Notes under the pieces: generated by a model | Databases searched by the model: none | The model's input: the letters and a program-made list of their open reading frames with translations, nothing else | What the model was told of the DNA's origin: nothing | Made by a program: the position numbers and the translations under genes | Shown: piece by piece, positions 12,964 through 19,379 of the stretch | Layout: each line of letters opens with the position of its first letter | Position numbering within the stretch: position 1 is the first letter of the stretch | Source of the DNA: Anaerolineales bacterium UBA7227 | Lineage (GTDB): Bacteria > Chloroflexota > Anaerolineae > Anaerolineales > Villigracilaceae | Direction of reading: 5' to 3' | Assembly: GCA_002473085.1 (NCBI GenBank) | Contig: DKTP01000045.1 | Span: forward strand, 1,808-21,186 | Length of the DNA: 19,379 nucleotides

Positions 12964-14805
12964 ATGAACAGGTTCTCCTCTCTTTTGCGCGGACTGGTTT
13001 GCCTGCTGGTCGGCGGGACCGTCAGCCTCGTTTTGGGAATCCAATTCTTCGACGACGCCTCCCGCGCGGACGCCGACCGCGTCTTCCTGTTCGCGGTCCC
13101 CGCGCTGGCTTTCGCGTACCTGCTTTGGCTCGCGCTTCCCGCGTTGACGGCGCGCGCCTCGAAACCGGGCCTCGTCAGCGGGCTGGCGGCCATCGTGCCG
13201 AGTTTGCTTCTGCTGGCGCTCGTCCAACCAGCCTACGCGGCAGGCTGGCAGCAGATGTTCCTCGCGGCGGGCTTCATCCTGACTTTCGGAAGTCTCATCT
13301 TCCTCGCGCGGGACGGACTGGCGCGCGGCGCCCGGCAATTCCTTCAGGCGCGGCTGTTTATCCCCGCCGCCATCCTCCTCCTGTTCGACGGGGGCATCGT
13401 CTATCTGGCGCTGCGCCTGCCCTCCGTTTTCCATCCCGAACAATTCCTGCCTCCCGCGGCAAACCTCCCCTGGATCGGAGTCGGACTCCTCGCCGGCCTC
13501 TCCGCGCTGGGATGGACCGCGTCGTGTTTACAGGACAGACTCGACGCCGCACGCCGCGCCGCCCTCGGCCGCTGGCTCGAGACGCATCTCCCTGGGCTGT
13601 ACGCAGCCGCGGCCATCTTCATCGGTTCCGCCGTTCTGGCGCGCGGCTTCAACCCTCCCCTCGACGGCCTCAGCCTGAACAACACCTTCTTCGCCTCCGA
13701 CACGTACTTCTGGCAGGCGCGCTTCGGCAGCGCGGAGGGATACCCCATCGGCCGCGCCGTCCATCCGCTGGCGCTGCTCTTCCTGCGCGGATCGGCCTCC
13801 GCGCTGGCGTTCCTCCTCGGCGGCAACTGGCGTCTCGCCGCGTTGACGCTCGTCCCGCTGGCGGCCGCGGCCTGCGTCTTCCTCATGTGGATTTTCGTCC
13901 TGCGCGTCAGCGGCCGCCCGACGTACGCCCTCCTCTTCAGCGCCCTGCTCGGACTTTCTGCCGCGCACCTCGTCTTCGGCTCCGTCACCGAGACGTACAT
14001 TTTTTCCGCGCTCGGTCTGCTGCTCTTCTTCGTCGCCCTCCTCGACCGCGAAAGACCCGTGCGCGGCTTCCTCCTGCCGGGATTGATGACGCTCGGGATC
14101 ACGGTCACGAACGCGGCGCAGAGTCTCGTCGGGTTCGCGGTCGTCCGCCGCAACGTCCGCGAGTGGCTCCGCTTCGTCGGCCTGCTCCTCGCCGCGGGCG
14201 TCGCGTTGACCGTCTTCACCGTCATCGTCTACCCGCGCAGCATGGGATTCTTCTTCGTCCCCTCGGACTTGCTCTATGAAAGTCGTCACGCCTCGCGTAT
14301 TGAAGGCGGCGTCCGCGCCGCGCTGGTGGCGAAGAACCTGTTTCTGTACAACGTGGCAGCGGTTTCGCCGGACGTCAACGTGGTGAACAAGGACGGGCGC
14401 GCTCCGTTCCCGAAGTTCAATTATTTCCAGCCGCCGTTCTCATTGATGGAATACTTTAACCCATACGGATTCGCGCCGTTCATTCTCTGGTTGATCCTGC
14501 TGGGCGCCGCTTTCGTCAACTTTGCGCGGCGCGGGAGATCCTCTCCCTGGTTTTCCTTCCAATTGACGTTCCTCGCGGTCCTCGGCTTGAATTTCGTCAT
14601 GCACCTTCTCTACGGGTTCGAGCCTTTCCTCTATACCCCCAACTGGACTTACGCCCTGCTGCTCTTTGTGGCGTTATCCCTCCTCGATCTCCCCAAACAG
14701 GAATGGCTGGAATGGGCGCTGATTCTGCTATTGGCGACGTTGCTGGTCAACAACGGCCTCTTCCTGCGCGTGCTGGGAGGTCATCTCGCGCCGTTCCTCC
14801 AATAA
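12964..14805 (+). CDS. Large polytopic membrane protein, function unknown
   Basis: A 613-residue protein with roughly 14-16 hydrophobic segments and few long soluble loops. The N-terminal third is a run of helices. The middle contains SLNNTFFASDTYFWQARFG and GYPIGRAVHPLALLFLRG, a polar loop that could be the extracytoplasmic site of a GT-C-like enzyme (acidic residue shortly after the first helix of the core). A second polar loop lies near LLYESRHASRIEGG and VNKDGRAPFPKFNYFQPP. I do not recognise the family; a lipid-linked sugar transferase or a transporter is possible. It is divergent from the phosphofructokinase gene, with only 80 nt between, and followed at once by the 14-bp repeat array. 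ATG 12964 is the first in frame. Confidence 0.75.
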   Translation: MNRFSSLLRGLVCLLVGGTVSLVLGIQFFDDASRADADRVFLFAVPALAFAYLLWLALPALTARASKPGLVSGLAAIVPSLLLLALVQPAYAAGWQQMFLAAGFILTFGSLIFLARDGLARGARQFLQARLFIPAAILLLFDGGIVYLALRLPSVFHPEQFLPPAANLPWIGVGLLAGLSALGWTASCLQDRLDAARRAALGRWLETHLPGLYAAAAIFIGSAVLARGFNPPLDGLSLNNTFFASDTYFWQARFGSAEGYPIGRAVHPLALLFLRGSASALAFLLGGNWRLAALTLVPLAAAACVFLMWIFVLRVSGRPTYALLFSALLGLSAAHLVFGSVTETYIFSALGLLLFFVALLDRERPVRGFLLPGLMTLGITVTNAAQSLVGFAVVRRNVREWLRFVGLLLAAGVALTVFTVIVYPRSMGFFFVPSDLLYESRHASRIEGGVRAALVAKNLFLYNVAAVSPDVNVVNKDGRAPFPKFNYFQPPFSLMEYFNPYGFAPFILWLILLGAAFVNFARRGRSSPWFSFQLTFLAVLGLNFVMHLLYGFEPFLYTPNWTYALLLFVALSLLDLPKQEWLEWALILLLATLLVNNGLFLRVLGGHLAPFLQ

Positions 14806-14810
14806 ATTTC

Positions 14811-14922
14811 CCGTTGGGGCGGACCCGTTGGGGCGGACCCGTTGGGGCGGACCCGTTGGGGCGGACCCGTTGGGGCGGACCCGTTGGGGCGGACCCGTTG
14901 GGGCGGACCCGTTGGGGCGGAC
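14811..14922. repeat. Eight perfect tandem copies of a 14-bp repeat
   Basis: The unit CCGTTGGGGCGGAC is repeated eight times without any change, from 5 nt after the membrane-protein stop. As 14 is not a multiple of three, all frames stay open on both strands, which creates long spurious ORFs. The perfect identity points to recent slippage growth, so copy number may vary between strains. Confidence 0.95.
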
Positions 14923-14996
14923 CTGCGTGTCCGCCCCGGCGGGCAGTCACGTAGTGTCCGCCCCGGCGGGCAGCGGGCAGTCACGCAGGACTGCCC
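14914..14996. repeat. 20-bp direct repeats and hairpins complementary to the 14-bp array
   Basis: GTGTCCGCCCCGGCGGGCAG occurs at 14927-14946 and 14954-14973, 27 bp apart. Its GTCCGCCCC core is the exact complement of GGGGCGGAC in the 14-bp units, so the last unit forms a 9-bp hairpin (14914-14937) and others can compete. A separate hairpin GGGCAGTC/GACTGCCC spans 14975-14996. The whole 14811-14996 block sits between converging genes and may act in mRNA 3'-end formation. Confidence 0.8.
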
Positions 14997-15006
14997 CTAC
15001 AAAAAT

Positions 15007-16917
15007 TTAATCCTCCGCGATGACAATGACCTTGTCTTCCGCCGCAAAATTAACCGACGCGGATTTCTTCGGGTTGGTGTGGACGCCGTACGATTTCCCC
15101 GCGTCGTGGTTCTCATGGAGAATCCGATATCCGATGGCGGTCTCGCCGCGCGCGCGGGCCGCCGCTGCCACCGTCGCAAAGTTGACGGGCCGGCCGGTCT
15201 CCACGTAATCGCCGACGGGCTTGAGATAGATCTCCGGGCCGGCGGGGTCGAGGATATTGGCAAAGATGGAATACAGGTTCGGGTTCTCGCTGAGCTGTGT
15301 CATCATCAGGCTGACAAGATGTTCGCTGACGATGAAATCGTCCACCTGCGCGGCCTCGGCCAGTTCGCGGTTGCGCAGGTCGAGCATCTCGCTGACGATG
15401 GAGAAGGGCGTCCGATCCTTGTCCGCCATATCGCGCAAATGCAGGAGCGTGACGAGCGTGCGCGCGTCGGCCTCCTGCTCGCTCAGGTCGTTATCCGCCA
15501 GCACAATGATGTGATCGTAATCGCGCGCCTTGAGCGACTCGAGCAGGGCGCGGTCGGCGATGTTTCCCTCCTCCGCTTCCAGTTTTTGATTTTTCAGCCC
15601 TCCCGTCTGCCGGCGGATTTGCGCCGCGAGGCCGGGCGTCTCAGAGACCACCTTCACCAGCGAACCTTTAGCCACGTACGCGTCCAGCTCGTGGACGATG
15701 GCCGCGCCGCAGCGATTCCATCCGAGAATGAGACATTTCTCCGCGGCCGCTTCGCGCCGCCCCGCGCCAGATTTGACGGCAGATTCGTCCACCGCGGCCG
15801 GCGCGTCCGTGAGGCGGATGGTGTCGTCGTCCCGTGAGATCGCCGCCACCGAGTCGCCCGCGCCGAAGACGGTATCCATCGGCGGATTCATCCGCACGTC
15901 TCCGCCGGCGCGGAAGATGCCCACTACCGCCGAATCTTCGTAGGCCAGCAGCGCGTCGCCGTAGGTTTTGCCCACAAGCGCGGGGTCCTCCTTGAAGTAA
16001 ATCTCGTCGCCGCCGAAATTCAGCAACTCGGTGTAGACGATGGACAGCCCCGACTGGCGCGACGTCTGCGCGACGACGCGGGCGATCAAGTCGTTGACCA
16101 GGATCGGCTGGACGCGGTCACGCTGTCCGATCATGCGGATCACGTCCATGTTTCTCGGATCGCGGATCTGCGTCACGATGTGATACGGCTCGGCGCGCCG
16201 GTTGGGATTGTTCGTGAGGGCCAGCGCCGATTTGATGACGAGCGAGTCGGGGTCTTCGCCTCCGGGCAGGATGATGATGGAGCGCGCCGTGCGCGGGCTG
16301 ACGAGTTCGATGTCGTTCAAGTCCATCGGGTTGCCCGAGCGGCAGATGACGCGCGTCCCCTTCGTATCAGGGACGCGCTCGCGGATGGCGTCTTCCATCG
16401 CCACCTTGTCCTCCTCCGCCATGACGACCACGACCGCGCCGCTCTTCCGATTCGAGTTGGCCTCCGCCAGTTCCGAGATGACCGTGAAGACCTGCGGACT
16501 CCAGCCGAGGATGACGGTGTGGTCGCTTTCGAGGACGAGCGAGCGTCCCTTGCGGAGCTGGGCCAGTTTATCGTCCACGCCGTTGGTGAGGATGCCGATC
16601 AGCGCGCTGACGACGAACACGCCGCCCAGCGTGACGAAGAACATCACAAAGCGGAAGCCCCAGCCCTGGTCGCCGCCCATCGTGCCGGCGTCGAGGGTGC
16701 GCATCAACCCCTCCCACGCGGCCTCGACGAATTCCATCGGCGTTTCCGAGTCGGCGGGAGACAGGGCTGTTCCGCCGAGCCTGATGATGGCCGCGGCGAG
16801 GAAGATGACGACCAGTGAAACGACCGCCAGTCCGCCGATCAACGCGGCGGGACCGCGCGCCATGTAATTATCGAACCAATAACTGACGCGCTGACGAAAG
16901 GAATATTTCTGCGGCAT
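15007..16917 (-). CDS. CASTOR/POLLUX-like ion channel with RCK-type NAD-binding domains
   Basis: A 636-residue membrane protein. Two clear membrane helices (about 23-46 and 88-112) flank a pore-like segment, AWEGLMRTLDAGTMGGDQGWG (67-87), in the place of the CASTOR/POLLUX filter. Then come DKLAQLRKGRSLVLESDHTVILGWSPQVFTVISEL, a hallmark of this family, and a first regulator-of-conductance domain (from about 133), with a second one (from about 380; CLILGWNRCGAAIVHELD). Plant relatives are nuclear calcium/cation channels of symbiosis; the bacterial members are poorly studied. I chose ATG 16917 with GGGAGAA (16923-16929) rather than the start 45 codons upstream, which crosses the divergent promoter region. 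It stands alone between the repeat array and the ThyX-like gene. Confidence 0.88.
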   Translation of the reverse strand: MPQKYSFRQRVSYWFDNYMARGPAALIGGLAVVSLVVIFLAAAIIRLGGTALSPADSETPMEFVEAAWEGLMRTLDAGTMGGDQGWGFRFVMFFVTLGGVFVVSALIGILTNGVDDKLAQLRKGRSLVLESDHTVILGWSPQVFTVISELAEANSNRKSGAVVVVMAEEDKVAMEDAIRERVPDTKGTRVICRSGNPMDLNDIELVSPRTARSIIILPGGEDPDSLVIKSALALTNNPNRRAEPYHIVTQIRDPRNMDVIRMIGQRDRVQPILVNDLIARVVAQTSRQSGLSIVYTELLNFGGDEIYFKEDPALVGKTYGDALLAYEDSAVVGIFRAGGDVRMNPPMDTVFGAGDSVAAISRDDDTIRLTDAPAAVDESAVKSGAGRREAAAEKCLILGWNRCGAAIVHELDAYVAKGSLVKVVSETPGLAAQIRRQTGGLKNQKLEAEEGNIADRALLESLKARDYDHIIVLADNDLSEQEADARTLVTLLHLRDMADKDRTPFSIVSEMLDLRNRELAEAAQVDDFIVSEHLVSLMMTQLSENPNLYSIFANILDPAGPEIYLKPVGDYVETGRPVNFATVAAAARARGETAIGYRILHENHDAGKSYGVHTNPKKSASVNFAAEDKVIVIAED

Positions 16918-16966
16918 GGTTCTTCTCCCGAAATAAAACGACGTCGCTTCCGTATGATTTTGCCCG

Positions 16967-16972
16967 ATTATA
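16967..16972 (-). promoter_or_regulatory. -10 box for the CASTOR/POLLUX-like gene
   Basis: Perfect TATAAT on the minus strand, about 50 nt upstream of ATG 16917. No convincing -35 box at 16-18 nt. It supports the shorter start choice, because the longer one would lie upstream of this box. Confidence 0.4.
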
Positions 16973-16995
16973 GCCTCCTCCTGCAAAACGCCGTG

Positions 16996-17024
16996 TTGAC
17001 TTTCGATGCGTTTTCGTCTATATT
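16996..17024 (+). promoter_or_regulatory. Sigma-70-like promoter for the ThyX-like gene
   Basis: TTGACT (16996-17001), 17-nt spacer, TATATT (17019-17024); both boxes match 5 of 6 consensus positions. Transcription would start near 17031, about 20 nt before ATG 17051, with AAAGGA (17039-17044) in the leader. This also rules against the upstream in-frame start at 17006, which would lie inside the promoter. Confidence 0.7.
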
Positions 17025-17050
17025 GCCACTCAACGCCCAAAGGATTTGCC

Positions 17051-18469
17051 ATGCCCGAAAAACAGATCTACCTCCTCTCGCCGAAAAACCTTTCCCCCGA
17101 AACCATCGCGGTCGCCTTCGCCAAAACCTCGCGCTCGCCCGAATCCTTTCGCGAGATCGCCGAGGGCCTCTCCGACGAAACCTCCGCCAAATTCCACGAG
17201 CGCTGGGTGGTGGGCTACGGCCACGCCTCGGTCGCGGAACACGCCATCCTGCACGTCGCCATCGAAAACGTCTCGCGCGTGGCGATGGAAGCCATCGAGT
17301 CCAACCGCCTCGCCTCCTACACCGAAAAATCCACGCGCTACCAGAAGTGGGGACCCGACGACTTTACCACCCCTCCCGAGCTGGATGGACATCCCCTGCG
17401 CGGCGAATTTGTGGACACAGTCCGCTTCCTCTTCTCGACCTACGCCGCCTCGCTCGACCCCGCGCGGGAGATCGTCTCGAGACGCGTCGCGCGCCGGGAC
17501 GGCGAATCTGACGAAGCCTGGGACCGCCGCGTCCGCTCGCAATACGTGGACTCATGCCGCTTCCTGCTCCCCGCGGCCGCGCTCGCCAACGTGGGCATGA
17601 CCGCCAACGCGCGCGTCCTGGAGAACGCCGTCCGCAAGCTCCTCTCGCATCCGCTGGAGGAGGTCCGTGAGATCGGGCGGCGCGTAAAAGAGGTGACGAA
17701 GGGCGAAGTCCCGACTCTCGTCAAATATGCGGAGGCGGTTCCGTATCTCGTCGAAACGCAAAACGAACTCGCCGCGCTTGCCGCGCGTCTTCCCTCGCCC
17801 GTCTCGCGCCCCTCGAACGATTTCTGCACCCTCGTTGACTACGATAAGGATGGCGAGCAGAAAGTCCTCGCGGCGGCGCTCTACCGCTTCGGCGACATGC
17901 CTTTCACGGACGCGCTCGCGCATGTCAACGCGCTGAAGAAAGCGGAACGCGTTCAGTTGGCCGAGTCCCTGCTGGGACGGTTGAAGCGTCACGACATCCC
18001 CCTGCGCGAGTTGGAATACTGCAACTATACCTTCGACCTCGTCATGGACCAGGGCGCGTACGCCGAGTTCAAGCGTCACCGCATGATGACGCAGACGCCG
18101 CAACTGCTGACGACGCGGCTGGGGTACGCGCTCCCGCGCCTCGTCGAGGAGGCCGGCTTCAGGTCCGGGTATGAGGCGGCGATGGAGAGGGCCGCGTCCG
18201 CGTACGAGAAACTCGCGGCGTGGAATCCGCAGGTCGCGCAGTACGTCGTCCCGAACGGATTCAACCGCCGCGTCCTCGCCCAGTTCAACCTGCGGACGGC
18301 GTATCACTTTTGCCAGTTGCGGGCCGCGGCCAACGCGCATTTCTCCATCCGCAAAATCGCGGAGCGTGTAGCCGACGAAATTCGGAGCGCGCATCCCGCC
18401 CTGTCCGCGTTCATGAATTTGCCCGAAGAGACCTGGCAGGATGTGGTTGAGAAGCATTTTGCGGAATAA
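17051..18469 (+). CDS. Two-domain ThyX-family protein (FAD-dependent thymidylate synthase-like)
   Basis: A 472-residue protein, twice the usual ThyX length (about 220-250). Two ThyX-like domains can be read in tandem. The first (about 1-230) has GHASVAEHA (57-65), ENVSRVAME, then SYTEKSTRY (89-97), and NARVLENAVRKLLSHPLEEVREI; the normal RHR is reduced to SNR (84-86). The second (about 255-472) keeps RHR (342-344) in KRHRMMTQTPQLLTTRLGY, close to the RHRx7S pattern, and ends with NLRTAYHFCQLRAAANAHFSIRKIAERV. ThyX makes dTMP from dUMP with FAD and methylenetetrahydrofolate as a homotetramer with shared active sites. The split of motifs suggests an internal dimer with unequal sites. Whether it makes dTMP here is not certain. 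Confidence 0.85.
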   Translation: MPEKQIYLLSPKNLSPETIAVAFAKTSRSPESFREIAEGLSDETSAKFHERWVVGYGHASVAEHAILHVAIENVSRVAMEAIESNRLASYTEKSTRYQKWGPDDFTTPPELDGHPLRGEFVDTVRFLFSTYAASLDPAREIVSRRVARRDGESDEAWDRRVRSQYVDSCRFLLPAAALANVGMTANARVLENAVRKLLSHPLEEVREIGRRVKEVTKGEVPTLVKYAEAVPYLVETQNELAALAARLPSPVSRPSNDFCTLVDYDKDGEQKVLAAALYRFGDMPFTDALAHVNALKKAERVQLAESLLGRLKRHDIPLRELEYCNYTFDLVMDQGAYAEFKRHRMMTQTPQLLTTRLGYALPRLVEEAGFRSGYEAAMERAASAYEKLAAWNPQVAQYVVPNGFNRRVLAQFNLRTAYHFCQLRAAANAHFSIRKIAERVADEIRSAHPALSAFMNLPEETWQDVVEKHFAE

Positions 18470-18504
18470 CATCCCAAAATTGCGGTATTTTTCTGCCGCG
18501 CTGG

Positions 18505-18533
18505 TTGCGGGCTGTCCCATTGGCGGGTACAAT
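18505..18533 (+). promoter_or_regulatory. Candidate promoter for the secreted PPC-like protein gene
   Basis: TTGCGG (18505-18510), 17-nt spacer, TACAAT (18528-18533). The leader to ATG 18621 would be about 80 nt, longer than others in the window, with TGGAGG (18611-18616) as ribosome-binding site. I saw no clear riboswitch or hairpin in this leader. Confidence 0.5.
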
Positions 18534-18620
18534 ACAGTCCCAATCGCAAGAACCAATTACCGCTTAAATTCGTTTAAACCCCAACGCTTGCGCCAGTTTT
18601 TGAAATTCAATGGAGGTCCC

Positions 18621-19379
18621 ATGTTTGCTGTAAGAAAATCCTCGCCGGTCCGCGTCATAATGCACGGATTGGCTATTCTCGGCCTTGTGCTGGCGGCCGC
18701 CGCGAACGCCTCGCCGGCTTACGCCGCGGCTCCCCCGAATAACGACATTGGAAACGCCGTCAAGATCACAACCTCGGCCTTTGCCGCGTACATCCCGAGC
18801 GTTTCCACCGCCACCACCGCGGCGACCGACCCGGGTCTCTCCTGCGTCGGCGGCAGTCAGGGGAAAAATTCGGTCTGGTATAGTTTTGTGCCGGCCGCGT
18901 CGGGCGAGGCGCAGATCAATACCATAGGCAGTTCCTACGATACCGTCCTGGCGGTCTTTAAGAACAATCCGTCTGTGCCGGGCGGCCTGATCGAATTGGG
19001 GTGTAATAATAACGCCGGGGGACTGACCTCCGCGCTCACGCTGCCCCTGCGCGGCGGCGTCCGCTATTACATCGAAGTCGTCCGCAAGACGGGGACCACC
19101 GCGTCTTCGTACAAGATGAACCTGCAATATCAGTTCAGCCAGAAACACGTGGTCTGGAGCGATCTGGCCGGGGTGATCTGGGACGGCAGCAAGCCAGGCG
19201 TCTTCACTTATACCACCGGCTGGCAGGATTCCCTGTTTATGGGGACGAATAACGGCAATCTGCGGGTCTCGAATAAAAAGGACAACACCGCAGTGTTGTA
19301 CTTTGATGGAGGCGGTTTCGACCTCGTTTACGCTCTCGGCCCGCAGATGGGCGGCATGGACGTGCTGATTGACAACGCC
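18621..19379 (+). CDS. Secreted protein with PPC-like domain, N-terminal part
   Basis: The gene runs off the right edge; 253 codons are visible. It starts with a signal peptide: a charged MFAVRKSSPVRVIMHG, a hydrophobic stretch, and a likely cut after AYA near residue 35. Then comes a bacterial pre-peptidase C-terminal (PPC)-like domain: PPNNDIGNAVKIT at the start, NSVWYSFVPAASGEAQINTIGSSYDTVLAVF and VRYYIEVVRKTG. From about residue 165 a second beta-rich module begins, with DNTAVLYFDGGGFDLVYALGPQMGGMDVLIDNA, reminiscent of small sugar-binding-like modules in Chloroflexota surface proteins (from memory). It probably acts outside the cell, as an adhesin, enzyme accessory or sheath protein. ATG 18621 has a good GGAGG. 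It is preceded by its own promoter. Confidence 0.8.
   Translation, partial: MFAVRKSSPVRVIMHGLAILGLVLAAAANASPAYAAAPPNNDIGNAVKITTSAFAAYIPSVSTATTAATDPGLSCVGGSQGKNSVWYSFVPAASGEAQINTIGSSYDTVLAVFKNNPSVPGGLIELGCNNNAGGLTSALTLPLRGGVRYYIEVVRKTGTTASSYKMNLQYQFSQKHVVWSDLAGVIWDGSKPGVFTYTTGWQDSLFMGTNNGNLRVSNKKDNTAVLYFDGGGFDLVYALGPQMGGMDVLIDNA

Noticed and set aside
14811..14996. CRISPR-like array
   Set aside because: The 14-bp units are directly adjacent with no spacers, and no cas genes are near. It is a simple tandem repeat.
14842..15837. 331-codon plus-strand open frame starting in the 14-bp repeats
   Set aside because: The repeats have no stop in any frame, so the frame is open by default; the rest is antisense to the channel gene.

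Overview
The window is a roughly 60% G+C bacterial chromosome segment, densely packed with genes on both strands. Gene content and style fit a Chloroflexota genome of the Anaerolineae type: Mn/Zn-type ABC transporter, non-ATP-type phosphofructokinase, a duplicated-domain ThyX protein, a CASTOR/POLLUX-like channel, short leaders with TACAAT/TATAAT -10 boxes and many GC-rich palindromic repeats. The taxonomic guess is inference; no marker RNA or ribosomal gene is present.

Layout. (1) 1-2374, plus strand: the 3' end of a putrescine aminotransferase (patA), then an ABC ATPase and an ABC-3 (Mn/Zn-type) permease. The ATPase looks like a hybrid: its first half is PotA (polyamine) type and its second half is Mn/Zn type, joined at the LSGGQ signature. 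(2) 2375-4057: palindromes, a possible gene remnant, and a minus-strand AAA+/DUF4143 ATPase with a nearly leaderless promoter. (3) 4058-7009, plus strand: a sphingosine-1-phosphate-lyase-like PLP enzyme and a GPH-type sugar/cation symporter, closed by a strong bidirectional terminator. (4) 7055-12883, minus strand: a long co-directional block. In transcription order it holds a phosphofructokinase with PPi-type active-site residues, an Ogt DNA repair methyltransferase, a sulfotransferase, a multi-pass membrane protein, a family 2 glycosyltransferase, a 44-codon ORF, a small conserved gene broken by one in-frame stop, and a DUF5647-like small protein. The downstream genes overlap by ATGA or TAATG junctions. 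(5) 12964-14805, plus strand: a large polytopic membrane protein. (6) 14811-14996: eight perfect 14-bp tandem repeats followed by two copies of a complementary 20-bp unit, lying between converging genes. (7) 15007-16917, minus strand: a CASTOR/POLLUX-like ion channel with RCK domains, divergent from (8) a two-domain ThyX-family protein. (9) From 18621, a secreted protein with a PPC-like domain that runs off the end.

How genes may work together. The sulfotransferase, polytopic membrane protein and glycosyltransferase are translationally linked or adjacent and could build or decorate a cell-surface glycan or lipid (inference). The ATPase plus permease lack a substrate-binding protein. The hybrid ATPase would explain this if recombination between a pot operon and a Mn/Zn operon deleted everything between them, or if the assembly is wrong at that point. 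The items most worth checking are this hybrid ATPase, a 33-bp palindromic repeat inserted in frame in the sulfotransferase, the nonsense-broken small gene beside its intact DUF5647-like partner, and the 14-bp repeat array.
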